A DNA stretch of 64,000 nt. Source: Paenilisteria portnoyi. Its GTDB lineage: Bacteria; Bacillota; Bacilli; Lactobacillales; Listeriaceae. Both the position numbers and the translations under genes were made by a program. This document shows positions 9,378 to 21,113 of this stretch, piece by piece. Location: assembly GCF_014322795.1 (NCBI RefSeq), contig NZ_JAASTT010000006.1, positions 1 to 64,000 on the forward strand. Direction: 5' to 3'. Within the stretch, counting starts at the first letter, position 1; every line of letters starts with the position of its first letter. The notes under the pieces were generated by a model. That model had not been told where the DNA came from. It saw nothing but the letters and a program-made list of their open reading frames with translations, and did not search any database.

Positions 9378-9408
9378 AGTGTGCTTCTCATAAGAAAGAA
9401 ACACACTT
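9378..9408 (-). terminator. Hairpin downstream of the membrane-anchored protein gene
   Basis: AAGTGTG/CACACTT arms with further inner pairing (CTTCT/AGAAA), followed on the minus strand by TTTTTATTT. It probably ends the two-gene transcript from 10630. The stretch 9409-9564 holds nothing else recognisable. Confidence 0.6.
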
Positions 9409-9564
9409 CTAAGCCCTAAAAGTACTATTATTATTGTGATGTGAAGTAAAACCAAAAAAATGAATTTGTATGGCTTTCACTAATTACATTTACGATATAT
9501 CAGTTATTCCGGCCTACCATAACTTTCTGCACTTGACTTAACAGCTTTTTCACAAGTTCCAACT

Positions 9565-9948
9565 CTAAGGAATGCAGTAAAACCAGAAAAATTTATTATC
9601 AGGAGTCACTACAATTAACCGCGCATAGTATGTTTGATCTTTATCCTTTATTATGGGAAACCCTTTAGCTGAGTAGACTACAGATTTATCTGGTATTGTT
9701 GGGCTTTGAAAGTCTGACATCATTGGCGCATACCTCCAAATCCCTTGAATGTTTCCAATTTGTTCGTTAATATCTTGCTTTGTTGGTTTTTTTAGGGTTT
9801 CCAAATCTTTTCCACCTATAGTTAGGTAAAATTGGTCATACAGTCTAAATTCAGAATTATTTGGTGAAAAATTATTTCTATTTATAACTAAAAATATAAC
9901 TAGACTGAGGAGTAGCACTGATACTATAATTATTATTTTTTTTTTCAA
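9565..9948 (-). CDS. Membrane-anchored extracellular protein, unknown function
   Basis: The 127 residues begin with a basic start and one membrane helix (KKKIIIIVSVLLLSLVIFLVI) and continue as a soluble outside domain (LTIGGKDLETLKKPTKQDINEQIG ... ARLIVVTPDNKFFWFYCIP). No family recognised. It lies 16 bp after the secreted protein gene on the same strand, so the two are probably co-transcribed. The same pairing, secreted protein plus membrane-anchored protein, occurs at 25013-26349, where the gene order is reversed. Confidence 0.75.
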   Translation of the reverse strand: MKKKIIIIVSVLLLSLVIFLVINRNNFSPNNSEFRLYDQFYLTIGGKDLETLKKPTKQDINEQIGNIQGIWRYAPMMSDFQSPTIPDKSVVYSAKGFPIIKDKDQTYYARLIVVTPDNKFFWFYCIP

Positions 9949-9964
9949 GTGTCACGCCTCCTGC

Positions 9965-10630
9965 TCAAGGGTATTTAATATAAATTTCAGAATTTCTCGT
10001 ACTCTTATATGTTTTATATTCCGTACGATATAGAATTCCGCTACCACTATAATATTTAATGGTGTAGTTATTTTGGTACACATCTCCCTTTACAGCAGGT
10101 CTACTGTACCTTTTAAGATCCGCTTTAAGAAAACCTCCACTGCCAGCTGAAGCAGCAGCCACAGTAAAAGAAAGTGGGCCGAATCCTAATGTTAAACTAG
10201 CACTACCTGACCTTTTTTTGGTAGCTGAGAAAAAATATCCATCATAATGCTTTTTCTCAGGAAAGTCTGGATGATAGTTTAGAAATACCATACTCTTTAA
10301 TTTCTTTGATGAGGTATTTGTACTTGTTGTCCAACCACTTGCGCTTTTTAATAACGGACGATCTGTCTTTATTTCCGTCACAGGTAATTTCACTTCAACG
10401 CCAAGAGGCGAGTTCTCCATTAGTTCATAAGCTTCCTCGCTAAATTCATTCTTTTTATCTATATTGGATCCTTCACTTATTTCAGCTACAATCTCAACAT
10501 CTGAATAAATTTCTTTGCTTTCAGTTCCATCAATTGATTCTGCTACTTCTGCATTTGCCATCAGAGGGTAAAATAACGTTGTTCCAATTACCCCTATCGA
10601 AATCGCTGATATAATTTTTTTGAAACTCAT
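9965..10630 (-). CDS. Secreted protein with acidic propeptide-like segment
   Basis: About 221 residues: signal peptide (MSFKKIISAISIGVIG..., likely cut after MANA), an acidic segment of about 75 residues, the motif LLKSAS, then a basic beta-rich domain (GFGPLSFTVAAASAGSG ... YTIKYYSGSGILYRTEYKTYK). The C-terminal part resembles that of the 45564-46355 product (PLS...AxS, then YT(I/L)xY..G.GI.). I start at the ATG seven bases after AGGAGA rather than five codons upstream. Unknown function. The promoter is near-identical to that of the 26349 gene. Confidence 0.78.
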   Translation of the reverse strand: MSFKKIISAISIGVIGTTLFYPLMANAEVAESIDGTESKEIYSDVEIVAEISEGSNIDKKNEFSEEAYELMENSPLGVEVKLPVTEIKTDRPLLKSASGWTTSTNTSSKKLKSMVFLNYHPDFPEKKHYDGYFFSATKKRSGSASLTLGFGPLSFTVAAASAGSGGFLKADLKRYSRPAVKGDVYQNNYTIKYYSGSGILYRTEYKTYKSTRNSEIYIKYP

Positions 10631-10671
10631 TTCCGATCTCCTCATTTCAATTTTGTATCCTTCCTACTATT

Positions 10672-10710
10672 ATGTTACAATAAACACAAACGAAATGCAA
10701 GCGTTACCAA
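10672..10710 (-). promoter_or_regulatory. Promoter with cre-like site before the secreted protein gene
   Basis: TTGCAT (10695-10700) and TAACAT (10672-10677) are 17 bp apart. Over the -35 box lies TTGGTAACGCTTGCAT, one mismatch from the CcpA cre consensus WTGNAANCGNWNNCAW. The same box layout occurs at 26375-26413. Confidence 0.55.
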
Positions 10711-10730
10711 AAATATAGGAGTTGATTTAA

Positions 10731-10919
10731 TTGGCAGCAAAAACATGGAAAATTGTCCAAATATGTGTTTATAGTGTAGCTTCATTAATTTTTATTTATG
10801 GGATTTTTAGTACAGGTAGTTGGATATATATTTTATTTTTAATAGCAATGGTCTTTTTACTAGTAAAAACTCTATTTATAAATGTTAACAGGTCTGCTCA
10901 TATAAAAAATCATAAGTAA
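10731..10919 (+). CDS. Small two-helix membrane protein
   Basis: A 62-residue protein starting at TTG, nine bases after AGGAG. Two membrane helices (about 7-28 and 30-50) and a basic tail (NVNRSAHIKNHK). It is divergent from the secreted protein gene and shares its upstream region with the cre-like site. No family recognised. It is the only plus-strand gene in the first 45 kb apart from clpP. Confidence 0.6.
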   Translation: MAAKTWKIVQICVYSVASLIFIYGIFSTGSWIYILFLIAMVFLLVKTLFINVNRSAHIKNHK

Positions 10920-10984
10920 CATCATAGTTAATTCATCAAATTTTCCAACCTGATATCCGCTTATAAACATCTATCGGTAAATAC

Positions 10985-11019
10985 AGGAAACCCCCAGAAT
11001 TTTTTTCTGGGGGTTTCCT
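10985..11019 (-). terminator. Terminator of the glycolytic operon
   Basis: AGGAAACCCCCAGAA and TTCTGGGGGTTTCCT form a perfect 15-bp stem with a short T/A loop. It lies between convergent genes and can act on both strands. Confidence 0.85.
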
Positions 11020-11031
11020 GTATTATAGCGA

Positions 11032-12327
<1,296 letters not shown>

Positions 12328-12433
12328 TTATACTCTCCTCTAAAAATGAATTTTGTAAGGAAGTGACCGAATTACCGGTTGCTTACCTTCTTATTTTAGC
12401 CTTGTTTCGCGGAAAACGCAAAGCAGACCTTGC

Positions 12434-13966
12434 TTATTTTTGAATTAAACTTTCGCCAGTCATTTCTGCTGGTTTTTTCACGCCTAAAAGATCAAGCATC
12501 GTTGGGGCTACATCGGCTAAGCGACCGCCTTCACGCAGGGTTGCGCCAGCTTTTGTCACGATTACAGGAACCGGAACTGTCGTATGCGCTGTATGTGGTT
12601 TGCCTTCTGGTGTTGTCATCGTTTCAGAATTACCGTGATCGGCGAAAATAATCGCAGAACCGCCTTTTTCCAAAATTGCATCGACAACGCGTCCAAGGTT
12701 CTCATCCACTGCTTCAATCGCTTTAATCGTTGGTTCAACCATGCCTGAGTGACCTACCATATCAGGATTCGCAAAGTTTAAGATAATCGCATCATGTTTA
12801 TCATTCTCGATATCTGCTACTAGCGCGTCCGTTACTTCATAGGCGCTCATTTCAGGTTTCAAATCGTACGTTTCCACTTTCGGCGAATCGATTAGAATAC
12901 GGCTTTCACCAGGGAATTCTTCGTTACGCCCACCGTTCATGAAGAAAGTAACGTGAGGATATTTCTCAGTTTCAGCAATACGCAATTGCGACAAGCCTTC
13001 ATTAGATAAAACTTCCCCGATCACGTTCGTCATTGGCATCGGAGCAAAAGCAACTTCTGCCACGATACTCGGATTATAAAGCGTCATCGTCACGAATTTC
13101 ACATTTTTCGGATGTTTGTCGCCACGGTCAAAATGTTCCCATTCTGTATCCGTGAACGCATTCGAAAGTTGGATCGCGCGGTCAGGACGGAAGTTGAAGA
13201 AAATAACAGCGTCGTTATCTTTCACAGTTGCGACTGGTTTGCCGTCTTTTGCAATAACAGCAGGAACAACGAATTCGTCATTTTTGCCATCCGCGTAAGA
13301 AGCTTCAACCAATTTCACTGGATCTTCAAATTGCGCGCCTTCACCTTTAACGATTGTGTTATAGGCTTTTTCGACACGTTCCCAGCGTTTATCACGATCC
13401 ATCGCGTAGAAGCGTCCAGAAACCGTTGCAATTTCGCCATAGTTAAGATCAGCAATGGCTTTTTGCAATGTTTCTAAATATCCTACTGCGGATTGTGGTG
13501 CCACGTCGCGTCCATCAAGGAAAGCATGGATATAGACGTTTTTCACGCCTTCTTTCTTCGCCGTTTCAAGCAAAGCAACTAAATGATTGATGTGACTATG
13601 CACGCCACCATCTGAAAGCAAGCCGAACAAGTGAAGATCGGAATTATTCGTTTTTGTGTGCGTGAAAGCATTGTTTAGAGCTTCATTTTTCGCGAATTCG
13701 CCTTCTTCAATGGCTTTGTCAATACGCGTCAAACTTTGGTAAACAATACGTCCAGCACCGATATTTGTATGTCCAACTTCTGAGTTACCCATTTGGCCTT
13801 CTGGAAGACCGACATCAAGGCCGGCTGCTTTCAGTTGTCCATGTGGATATGTTTCCCAGTAGCGGTCAAAGTTAGGTTTATTAGCTAGGGCAACAGCATT
13901 CCCAACTGTTTCGTTACGTAAACCGAAACCATCAAGAATGATGATAGCTACAGGTGATTTTGCCAT
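12434..13966 (-). CDS. gpmI: Phosphoglycerate mutase, cofactor-independent
   Basis: Interconverts 3- and 2-phosphoglycerate using two manganese ions. 510 residues: metal-binding IILDGFGLR at the start, the phosphoserine segment [17 protein letters not shown] (Ser about 61), [20 protein letters not shown], and the second metal site NPDMVGHSG / FADHGNSE / [10 protein letters not shown]. Adjacent to tpiA with no intergenic gap, so probably co-translated within the operon. Confidence 0.98.
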   Translation of the reverse strand: MAKSPVAIIILDGFGLRNETVGNAVALANKPNFDRYWETYPHGQLKAAGLDVGLPEGQMGNSEVGHTNIGAGRIVYQSLTRIDKAIEEGEFAKNEALNNAFTHTKTNNSDLHLFGLLSDGGVHSHINHLVALLETAKKEGVKNVYIHAFLDGRDVAPQSAVGYLETLQKAIADLNYGEIATVSGRFYAMDRDKRWERVEKAYNTIVKGEGAQFEDPVKLVEASYADGKNDEFVVPAVIAKDGKPVATVKDNDAVIFFNFRPDRAIQLSNAFTDTEWEHFDRGDKHPKNVKFVTMTLYNPSIVAEVAFAPMPMTNVIGEVLSNEGLSQLRIAETEKYPHVTFFMNGGRNEEFPGESRILIDSPKVETYDLKPEMSAYEVTDALVADIENDKHDAIILNFANPDMVGHSGMVEPTIKAIEAVDENLGRVVDAILEKGGSAIIFADHGNSETMTTPEGKPHTAHTTVPVPVIVTKAGATLREGGRLADVAPTMLDLLGVKKPAEMTGESLIQK

Positions 13967-14725
<759 letters not shown>

Positions 14726-14739
14726 TTATTCCACCTTCC

Positions 14740-15930
14740 TTATTTGTCGCTAATTGATTCAACGCCTGGCAGTTTTTTGCCTTCTAGGTATTCTAGAGAA
14801 GCTCCGCCACCAGTTGAAATGTGTGTAAATTTGTCAGCGTAACCTAGGTCCATCGCTGCAGCTGCACTATCGCCACCGCCGATGATTGTTGTTGCGCCTT
14901 CAAGATTCGCGATTGCTTCACAAACGCCGATTGTTCCTTTAGCAAAGTTGCTCATTTCGAACACGCCCATAGGACCGTTCCAAACAACTGTTTTCGCGCC
15001 TTGCAATTCTTTTGTGAAAAGTTCCACTGTTGCAGGACCGATATCCAAACCTTCTTCGTCAGCTGGGATGTGGTTCGAGTCAACCGTGTGGAATGGTGCG
15101 TCATTGCTGAATTCATGAGAAACAACATTGTCGATTGGAAGTACGATTTTGTCGCCTGCTTTTTCAAGTAAGCTCTTCGCAAGATCGATTTTGTCTTTTT
15201 CCAAAAGAGAAATGCCGACTTCTTTACCTTGCGCTACGAAGAATGTGTATGCCATTCCGCCACCGATAAGTAATTTGTCTGCTTTTTCGATTAAGTTCTC
15301 GATAACGCCGATTTTGTCGGAAACTTTCGCGCCACCAAGGATTGCAACAAGCGGACGTGATGGGTTATCCACAACGCCACCGATAAATTTGATTTCTTTT
15401 TCCATTAGGAAGCCTGCCGCAGAATCCAGGTTAGAAGCGATTCCAACGTTAGAAGCATGTGCACGGTGAGCTGTACCAAATGCGTCATTTACAAAAACAT
15501 CACCTAGAGAAGCCCAATACTTGCCTAGCTCTGGATCATTTTTGCTTTCTTTTTTACCGTCAACATCTTCAAAACGCGTATTTTCGAAAAGGATAACGTC
15601 GCCGTCTTTCATTTCGTTAATCGCGCCTTCAAGCTCTGGGCCACGAGTTACAGGTACGAATTTCACTTCTTTACCTAATAATTCACTCAAACGTTCAGCA
15701 ACTGGGCGAAGTGATTTGTCCGCTTTGTCTTCTTCGGTCTTCACTTTACCTAAGTGAGAGAAAAGAATTGCTTTCCCGTTTTGTTCAAGGATATATTGAA
15801 TCGTTGGAAGTGCCGCTACGATACGATTATCATTGGTAATTTTACCGTCTTTCATTGGAACGTTAAAATCAACACGTACTAGAACTTTTTTGTCGTTTAA
15901 GTCTAAATCGGTCACAACTTTTTTAGCCAT
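14740..15930 (-). CDS. pgk: Phosphoglycerate kinase
   Basis: Makes ATP from 1,3-bisphosphoglycerate. 396 residues with [51 protein letters not shown] and GGGDSAAA, all standard. A hairpin separates it from gap, so pgk and the following genes may be expressed at a lower level than gap. Confidence 0.98.
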   Translation of the reverse strand: MAKKVVTDLDLNDKKVLVRVDFNVPMKDGKITNDNRIVAALPTIQYILEQNGKAILFSHLGKVKTEEDKADKSLRPVAERLSELLGKEVKFVPVTRGPELEGAINEMKDGDVILFENTRFEDVDGKKESKNDPELGKYWASLGDVFVNDAFGTAHRAHASNVGIASNLDSAAGFLMEKEIKFIGGVVDNPSRPLVAILGGAKVSDKIGVIENLIEKADKLLIGGGMAYTFFVAQGKEVGISLLEKDKIDLAKSLLEKAGDKIVLPIDNVVSHEFSNDAPFHTVDSNHIPADEEGLDIGPATVELFTKELQGAKTVVWNGPMGVFEMSNFAKGTIGVCEAIANLEGATTIIGGGDSAAAAMDLGYADKFTHISTGGGASLEYLEGKKLPGVESISDK

Positions 15931-15960
15931 AATTCTTTTCCTCCATACTTTTCAAATAAA

Positions 15961-15989
15961 AAGCGGAAACAAAAGACCTGTTCCCGCTT
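15961..15989 (-). terminator. Hairpin with T-run between gap and pgk
   Basis: On the minus strand AAGCGGGAACA pairs with TGTTTCCGCTT and is followed by TTTTATTTG. It has the form of a rho-independent terminator inside the operon, probably a partial one or an RNA-processing hairpin that raises gap over the downstream genes. Confidence 0.65.
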
Positions 15990-16018
15990 ATTTGTTTATT
16001 ATTTAGTTCTTAGCAATC

Positions 16019-17029
16019 TTATTTAGCAATTTTAGCGAAATATTCAAGTGTACGAACTAATTGTGCAGTGTAAGACATTTCGTTGTCATACCAAGCAACA
16101 GTTTTCACTAATTGTTTGCCGCCAACTGAAAGGACTTTAGTTTGAGTTTCATCGAATAAAGAACCGAAAGTGATTCCTTGGATATCAGAAGAAACGATTG
16201 GGTCGTTAGTGTAACCGAATGTATCCGCATCACTTGCAGCTTCCATTGCAGCGTTCACTTCTTCAACAGTAACGTCTTTCTTAAGAACTGTTACTAATTC
16301 AGTCAATGAACCAGTTGCAACTGGAACACGTTGAGCAGCACCGTCTAATTTACCAACAAGTGATGGTAATACAAGACCGATTGCTTTAGCAGCACCAGTC
16401 GTGTTAGGAGTGATGTTTTCTGCTGCAGCGCGCGCACGACGGAAGTCTCCACCTGGGTGAGGACCATCAAGCGTCATTTGGTCGCCTGTGTAAGCGTGAA
16501 TTGTAGTCATAAGACCTTGTTCAATACCAAATTTGTCTTCTAATACTTTAGCCATTGGAGCAAGACAGTTAGTAGTACATGAAGCACCAGAGATAACTGT
16601 TTCAGTTCCGTCTAAAGTATCGTGGTTTACGTTATAAACGATTGTTTTCATGTCGCCAGATGCAGGAGCTGAGATAACAACTTTTTTAGCACCAGCTTTG
16701 ATGTGTAGTTCTGCTTTTTCTTTCGCAGTGAAGAAACCAGTACACTCAAGAACGATATCTACACCTAGTTCGCCCCATGGTAATTCCTCAGGGTTACGGT
16801 TAGCTAAAACTTTAACTTCTTTGCCGTTCACGTTGAAATAACCATCATGTACTTCAACATCGCCATCGAAACGACCTTGAGTAGTATCATATTTCAACAG
16901 GTGAGCTAACATTTTAGCGTCTGTTAAGTCATTGATTGCAACAACTTCAATACCTTCCACATTTTGAATACGACGGAATGCTAGACGTCCGATACGTCCA
17001 AAACCATTAATACCAACTTTAACTGTCAT
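16019..17029 (-). CDS. gap: Glyceraldehyde-3-phosphate dehydrogenase
   Basis: NAD-dependent glycolytic enzyme, 336 residues. [15 protein letters not shown] is the NAD-binding loop, [16 protein letters not shown] holds the catalytic cysteine, and [26 protein letters not shown] and [12 protein letters not shown] follow. Directly downstream of its repressor gene cggR, as in Bacillus and Listeria; this is the glycolytic isoform judged by position. Confidence 0.98.
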   Translation of the reverse strand: MTVKVGINGFGRIGRLAFRRIQNVEGIEVVAINDLTDAKMLAHLLKYDTTQGRFDGDVEVHDGYFNVNGKEVKVLANRNPEELPWGELGVDIVLECTGFFTAKEKAELHIKAGAKKVVISAPASGDMKTIVYNVNHDTLDGTETVISGASCTTNCLAPMAKVLEDKFGIEQGLMTTIHAYTGDQMTLDGPHPGGDFRRARAAAENITPNTTGAAKAIGLVLPSLVGKLDGAAQRVPVATGSLTELVTVLKKDVTVEEVNAAMEAASDADTFGYTNDPIVSSDIQGITFGSLFDETQTKVLSVGGKQLVKTVAWYDNEMSYTAQLVRTLEYFAKIAK

Positions 17030-17063
17030 AAGTCAATTTCCTCCTTGAAAATAATGAAATTTT

Positions 17064-18110
17064 TTATTTCAAAAGGGTGTTTTCCCCTTTTAAAAGCATC
17101 GTTGCGGCTCCTTCGTCTGTTACTAAAATCGTATGTGCCGGAGCGGTTTTCATATACGACTTGATTGCTTTGGCCTTTGAAGTGCCTCCTGCTAGCGCAA
17201 TAATGTTCGGTATGCGAGGTAGGTCTTCAAATTGTAAGCCAAATGTTGGAACTTTGTACACGACTTCTCCTTGCTCATTGAAGTAATAGCCAAATGCTTC
17301 TCCCACGGCCTGTCTATCCGTGATTTTCTGCATTGTTTCGGCGTTCGTGTGCCGGCGCTGTGCCATCGTCATTGCATCGCCAATACCGTGTAATATCGCA
17401 TTTGCCGATTGAACGAGTCGCAGTCCTTCTTGAATCGCGGGCTCCTTCATCAATGATTGATACGCTTCTTCGCCAAGTTGTTCCGGTACATAAAACATAC
17501 GGTGTTTGCCGTTCGTCTTCGTTGCCATCCTGTCACAAATCGTGTTCGCTTGATTATTAAGATCCTCACCAAGTCCACCACGCCCTGGGACAAAAAGTAA
17601 TTCGCGTCCATTTGAAAAATCAGGTGTCATCATTTCGGCTAGCGTCGCCATTGTAGAACCACCCATCACGGCAATGGTATTCTTCTTCCCCGTGAGTGAT
17701 ATATCCAGTTGTTCGAGTGCCACACGTCCCATTTCTTCCAGAACCCATGGCGTCACATCGCTATCACCTTGAACGACAAAACAAGCTTTGATCTTTAATT
17801 TCTCGCGCAGTTTATCTTCCATTGTATGTATTCCCGTCAATTGATTCATAACGGATTCCAATTCGCGAAATACGACCAGACCATCCTTCGTCACTGTCAT
17901 TCCAGCAGGAGCAATGCCAATCAACCCTTGTGCTTTCAAAAATTCAACCTCACCACGCAGCACCCGCTCACTCATTCCCAACATCTGGGCAAGTGTCCGT
18001 CTACCAACCGGCTCCGCAAAATAAATCGAACGCAAGATCTGATAGCGCTTCTGCATTACTAGAAGCATGTCGGGTAACAATTTCTTTTGAATGTTAATAA
18101 TATCTGACAT
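17064..18110 (-). CDS. cggR: Central glycolytic genes regulator CggR
   Basis: SorC/DeoR-type repressor of the gap operon; fructose-1,6-bisphosphate releases it from DNA in Bacillus. About 348 residues: N-terminal winged helix (LLPDMLLVMQKRYQILR..., GRRTLAQMLGMSERVLRGEV) and a sugar-phosphate-binding domain (VMGGSTMATLAEMM, VPGRGGLG). I place the start at the ATG giving MSDIINIQKK, eight bases after AGGAG, which aligns with Bacillus CggR (MNQLIQAQKKLLPDLLL). A frame start 48 bases upstream would place the operator inside the coding sequence. First gene of cggR-gap-pgk-tpiA-gpmI-eno. Confidence 0.96.
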   Translation of the reverse strand: MSDIINIQKKLLPDMLLVMQKRYQILRSIYFAEPVGRRTLAQMLGMSERVLRGEVEFLKAQGLIGIAPAGMTVTKDGLVVFRELESVMNQLTGIHTMEDKLREKLKIKACFVVQGDSDVTPWVLEEMGRVALEQLDISLTGKKNTIAVMGGSTMATLAEMMTPDFSNGRELLFVPGRGGLGEDLNNQANTICDRMATKTNGKHRMFYVPEQLGEEAYQSLMKEPAIQEGLRLVQSANAILHGIGDAMTMAQRRHTNAETMQKITDRQAVGEAFGYYFNEQGEVVYKVPTFGLQFEDLPRIPNIIALAGGTSKAKAIKSYMKTAPAHTILVTDEGAATMLLKGENTLLK

Positions 18111-18133
18111 TTCAAAGTCTCCTAACCATCTTG

Positions 18134-18169
18134 GACTCTTCTTGACCCGCTTAGTCATAAGACGTCCCG
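18134..18169 (-). promoter_or_regulatory. CggR operator
   Basis: On the minus strand CGGGAC-N6-TGAC-N4-CGGGTC-N6-AGTC, which matches the known Bacillus operator CGGGACN6TGTCN4CGGGACN6TGTC in spacing and at 17 of 20 fixed bases or better. It lies 24 bp before the cggR start and downstream of the promoter, so bound repressor would block elongation. Confidence 0.85.
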
Positions 18170-18334
18170 ATAAAACTAAAAAAACAAGAGAACTAAGTCT
18201 TTGCTAGTAAACTATTGTGACCATCGCCCACTAAAACGCAACGCCAGTCATCTTTTCGTTTCTAAACTAACCCATCTCTTCTCGTAAATCGCTTGCCATA
18301 AAGCAAGTAGCTATTTCATTACCCTACAACAACT

Positions 18335-18363
18335 ATTCTACCAGTGATTAGGTCAAAATTCAA
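18335..18363 (-). promoter_or_regulatory. Likely sigma-A promoter of the cggR-gap operon
   Basis: TTGAAT (18358-18363) and TAGAAT (18335-18340) on the minus strand, 17 bp apart. This gives a leader of about 215 nt that contains the CggR operator near its 3' end. The remaining bases of this gap (18170-18517) show no gene; a weak hairpin (CCTCT/AGAGG) at about 18493-18516 may terminate rpoN. Confidence 0.5.
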
Positions 18364-18517
18364 GCATTAAGCTATCATTTAAAGAAAAATTCATGATTTA
18401 TTAACACTGTGTTCCTACTATATAATAAGCACACACTAACATATTCCACGGATTGAGTATGTTAAAACATGAACAATTCGAATTGAAAAGAAAACCTCTC
18501 GCCAGATAGACAAGAGG

Positions 18518-19873
18518 CTAAACAAATCTTTTCCGTTTCGATGAAGATAGAATATTCAACTCACCACGATATTTCGCAATAGCACGGCGCGAAACTTGAA
18601 TATTTCGCTCATCCAACATCTCCACAATTTTTTGGTCAGAAAGTGGTTTTAACTTATTTTCCTCGTTCACAAATTGCTGGATTAGCTTCTTAATACTTTG
18701 ACTTGAAACATCGCCAGCATCCGATTCTTCGCTCGCTTTCTTCGTCAGGCTCGATGAAAAAAAGTACTTCAACTCGTACACACCCTGCACCGTCTCCATA
18801 TATTTCCCGTTCACCGCCCGGCTCACCGTCGATTCATGGACATCAATTTCCTCCGCGATTTCCTTTAGAGTCAATGGCTGTAAATGTTTCCCCTCATGCA
18901 AAAAGAAATCCCGCTGATGCCGCACTATCGCCTCACCAACACGACCAATCGTACTTTCCCGCTGCTCCAAGCCCTTCTTCAACCAATCAAATTCGCCAGC
19001 CTTTTCCTTCAAAAATGCCGCCACATCTTTTTCCTGTGTCGCCTGCATCATATTGAAATAACCCTCTTGAAACTTCATCCGTGGCAAAAATTGCTTAGCT
19101 ACCTTGACCCGTAGTTCATCACCGTCTCGTTGCAACACAAGGTCTGGTACAACATATTGCACCCGCTCCGATTCAAATTCCGCACCTGGTTTCGGGTTAA
19201 GTGTAATAATGAAATCCGAAATCGCTTGAATATCCACCATTTCGATACCTAAGCCATCCGCTATCTTTTTCCAGCGTTTATTCGCAAAGTCCTCAAAATA
19301 ATCATGAATCAGCGCGTAAGCCTTATCCGGCGCCCTCTCATGCCTTTGGATTTGCAATAAAATACATTCTTTCGCATCACGCGCACCGACCCCAGCAGGT
19401 TCAAAGCCCTGCAACGTCTTCAGCATTTCCAACACATCGCCCTCAGAAATAAGCAATGCCGAAGCCACAACATCCAGCTCCGTCTGCAAATAGCCATTTT
19501 TATCAAGACTTTCAATTAAAAACAACAACGCCAACTTCTGCTGACTCGTCATATCTAAAAACTGCATCTGTTCCTTCAATGCATCCGCAAGCGTCATCGT
19601 CGTATCCGCAATCTGCTCCAGCCAGTCTGTATCGTCCGCCCCTGCAAGCTTATCTTTTTTGCGCGTCGTCGTTATTGTATAATCAGGAGCCGTATCCACA
19701 CCCGGAATCACCTCAATCAAAGGATTCTCCAGTGCCTTATCTTCCAGAAAAGCCGTCAAATCTTCCATATTAAACTGCAACATAGCGATAGATTGCGACA
19801 ACTGTTGTGTCATCATCAACTTCATCGATTGCGTCTGCTGCTGCTTCTGGACAAAATTGGACTCTAATCTCAT
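18518..19873 (-). CDS. rpoN: RNA polymerase sigma-54 factor (SigL)
   Basis: Directs transcription from -24/-12 promoters with an enhancer-binding activator. 451 residues: glutamine-rich N-terminal region I (QKQQQTQSMKLMMTQQLSQSIAMLQ), core-binding domain, HTH (LKEIAEEIDVHESTVSRAVNGKYM) and the RpoN box near the C-terminus, read here as RRAIAKYRGELNI (usually ARRTVAKYRExLxI). In Listeria sigma-54 serves sugar-transport operons; no such operon is in this window. AGGAGGAG precedes the ATG. Confidence 0.96.
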   Translation of the reverse strand: MRLESNFVQKQQQTQSMKLMMTQQLSQSIAMLQFNMEDLTAFLEDKALENPLIEVIPGVDTAPDYTITTTRKKDKLAGADDTDWLEQIADTTMTLADALKEQMQFLDMTSQQKLALLFLIESLDKNGYLQTELDVVASALLISEGDVLEMLKTLQGFEPAGVGARDAKECILLQIQRHERAPDKAYALIHDYFEDFANKRWKKIADGLGIEMVDIQAISDFIITLNPKPGAEFESERVQYVVPDLVLQRDGDELRVKVAKQFLPRMKFQEGYFNMMQATQEKDVAAFLKEKAGEFDWLKKGLEQRESTIGRVGEAIVRHQRDFFLHEGKHLQPLTLKEIAEEIDVHESTVSRAVNGKYMETVQGVYELKYFFSSSLTKKASEESDAGDVSSQSIKKLIQQFVNEENKLKPLSDQKIVEMLDERNIQVSRRAIAKYRGELNILSSSKRKRFV

Positions 19874-19950
19874 GAGATAACTCCTCCTATTTCATACTCG
19901 TCTCCTCTATTATAACACGCGAAACCCCACACGATAAGACCTAAATAAAA

Positions 19951-19977
19951 ACACCTCCCAATGATGCTAGGAGGCGT
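19951..19977 (-). terminator. Terminator of the dipeptidase gene
   Basis: ACGCCTCC and GGAGGTGT arms, followed on the minus strand by TTTTTATTT. Confidence 0.8.
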
Positions 19978-19983
19978 ATCGTA

Positions 19984-20916
19984 CTATTTCGGTAGATGCG
20001 CGATAAAATTATCATAGCAAAAACCTTTCATTTCTTGTTCTGTAAAATGTTTTCTGAGTTCCGCGATAAACGCCGGATATTTCGAACAATCTTCCAGCCC
20101 CTCAATGTGATATGGAATACCATCGAAATCAGAGCCAAATCCAATATTCTTAACACCGCCAAGATCGCAAATATGTTTAATATGGGCAATGATATCTTCC
20201 ATATAAACGGTATCCGCAGTCTCTTTCACGAATAACGGATAGAAAACCAGATGGATCATCGCATCTTTTTCAAGCAACGCCTTAATCTGTTCATCAGACA
20301 AATTACGAGGATGCGGACAAATCGCCTTCGCATTAGAATGGCTGGCAATCGGATAATCCGCGAGTTCCATCACATCCCAAAATGCTTTCTCACTCAAATG
20401 CGATACGTCCGTGAACACTTTCCGATCATTCAATCGCGCCACAATCGCCTTACCAAAGTCCGTCAAGCCAGCACCGCGTGATTCCTCGATACCATCAGCC
20501 GCCAGATTCGCATTATTCCAAGTTAAACCGACCGAAAGTACGCCATAATCCAACATTTGATCCAATTTGCGCAAGTCCGTCCCAATCGGCTCCACACTCT
20601 CCAAAGTAAGGAATGCCGCAATTTTCTCCTCTGGCACACGATCCACATCAGACCACTGTCTAAGCGGTTTAATCACGCCATTCCGGTGCAATACATGTTG
20701 CTTATAAATATTCACCTGTTCAATCGCTTTCTTCCATTTCTGTTCGACAGGTGTCGTCGGCTCTAGAAAAATCGCAAAAGCCTGCATTTTGATGCCGCCC
20801 GCAATCATTTTTTCAAAATTCACGTCCAACTGCTCCGAATCCTGAAACGTAACTTTGCCAGCACCCGCCTGTAGCTTATAAAGCGCGTCACAATGCATAT
20901 CCACGATGTTTATCAT
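19984..20916 (-). CDS. Membrane-dipeptidase (peptidase family M19)
   Basis: Zinc dipeptidase, about 310 residues. DMHCDAL supplies the HxD zinc ligands at the N-terminus, ESVEPIG the bridging glutamate, and [16 protein letters not shown] and GSDFDGIP the remaining site. No signal peptide, so it is cytoplasmic in spite of the family name. The start is the ATG eight bases after GGAGGTGGG, 23 codons inside the longest frame. Same position as the dipeptidase gene after sigL in Listeria. Confidence 0.93.
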   Translation of the reverse strand: MINIVDMHCDALYKLQAGAGKVTFQDSEQLDVNFEKMIAGGIKMQAFAIFLEPTTPVEQKWKKAIEQVNIYKQHVLHRNGVIKPLRQWSDVDRVPEEKIAAFLTLESVEPIGTDLRKLDQMLDYGVLSVGLTWNNANLAADGIEESRGAGLTDFGKAIVARLNDRKVFTDVSHLSEKAFWDVMELADYPIASHSNAKAICPHPRNLSDEQIKALLEKDAMIHLVFYPLFVKETADTVYMEDIIAHIKHICDLGGVKNIGFGSDFDGIPYHIEGLEDCSKYPAFIAELRKHFTEQEMKGFCYDNFIAHLPK

Positions 20917-21014
20917 ATTACACCCACCTCCAATTAATATCTCTATTATATACTTTTTGGAGGTGGAAACAAGACTTATTCTCATAACCCAGAAAACACC
21001 GCTAAATCCAAGCG

Positions 21015-21113
21015 CGCCGAGAAATGATTAGATGCTAGGCAAAAGCGAGTACCGAAGCGGAATGTACGACTTGTACAAGAGGTTTTAACGACGCAGATGA
21101 TCGTTTCTCGGCG
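21015..21113 (-). repeat. Hairpin repeat, copy 3 (core and arms only)
   Basis: Arms CGCCGAGAAATGATTA (21015-21030) and TGATCGTTTCTCGGCG (21098-21113) pair with two mismatches. The core, read on the minus strand, contains TTGTACAAGTCGTACATTCC and GCTTCGG, matching the cores at 1670-1710 and 35360-35400. One arm lies in the last codons of the MMPL gene and the other after its stop, so the hairpin spans the gene end and may serve as its terminator. Confidence 0.65.
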
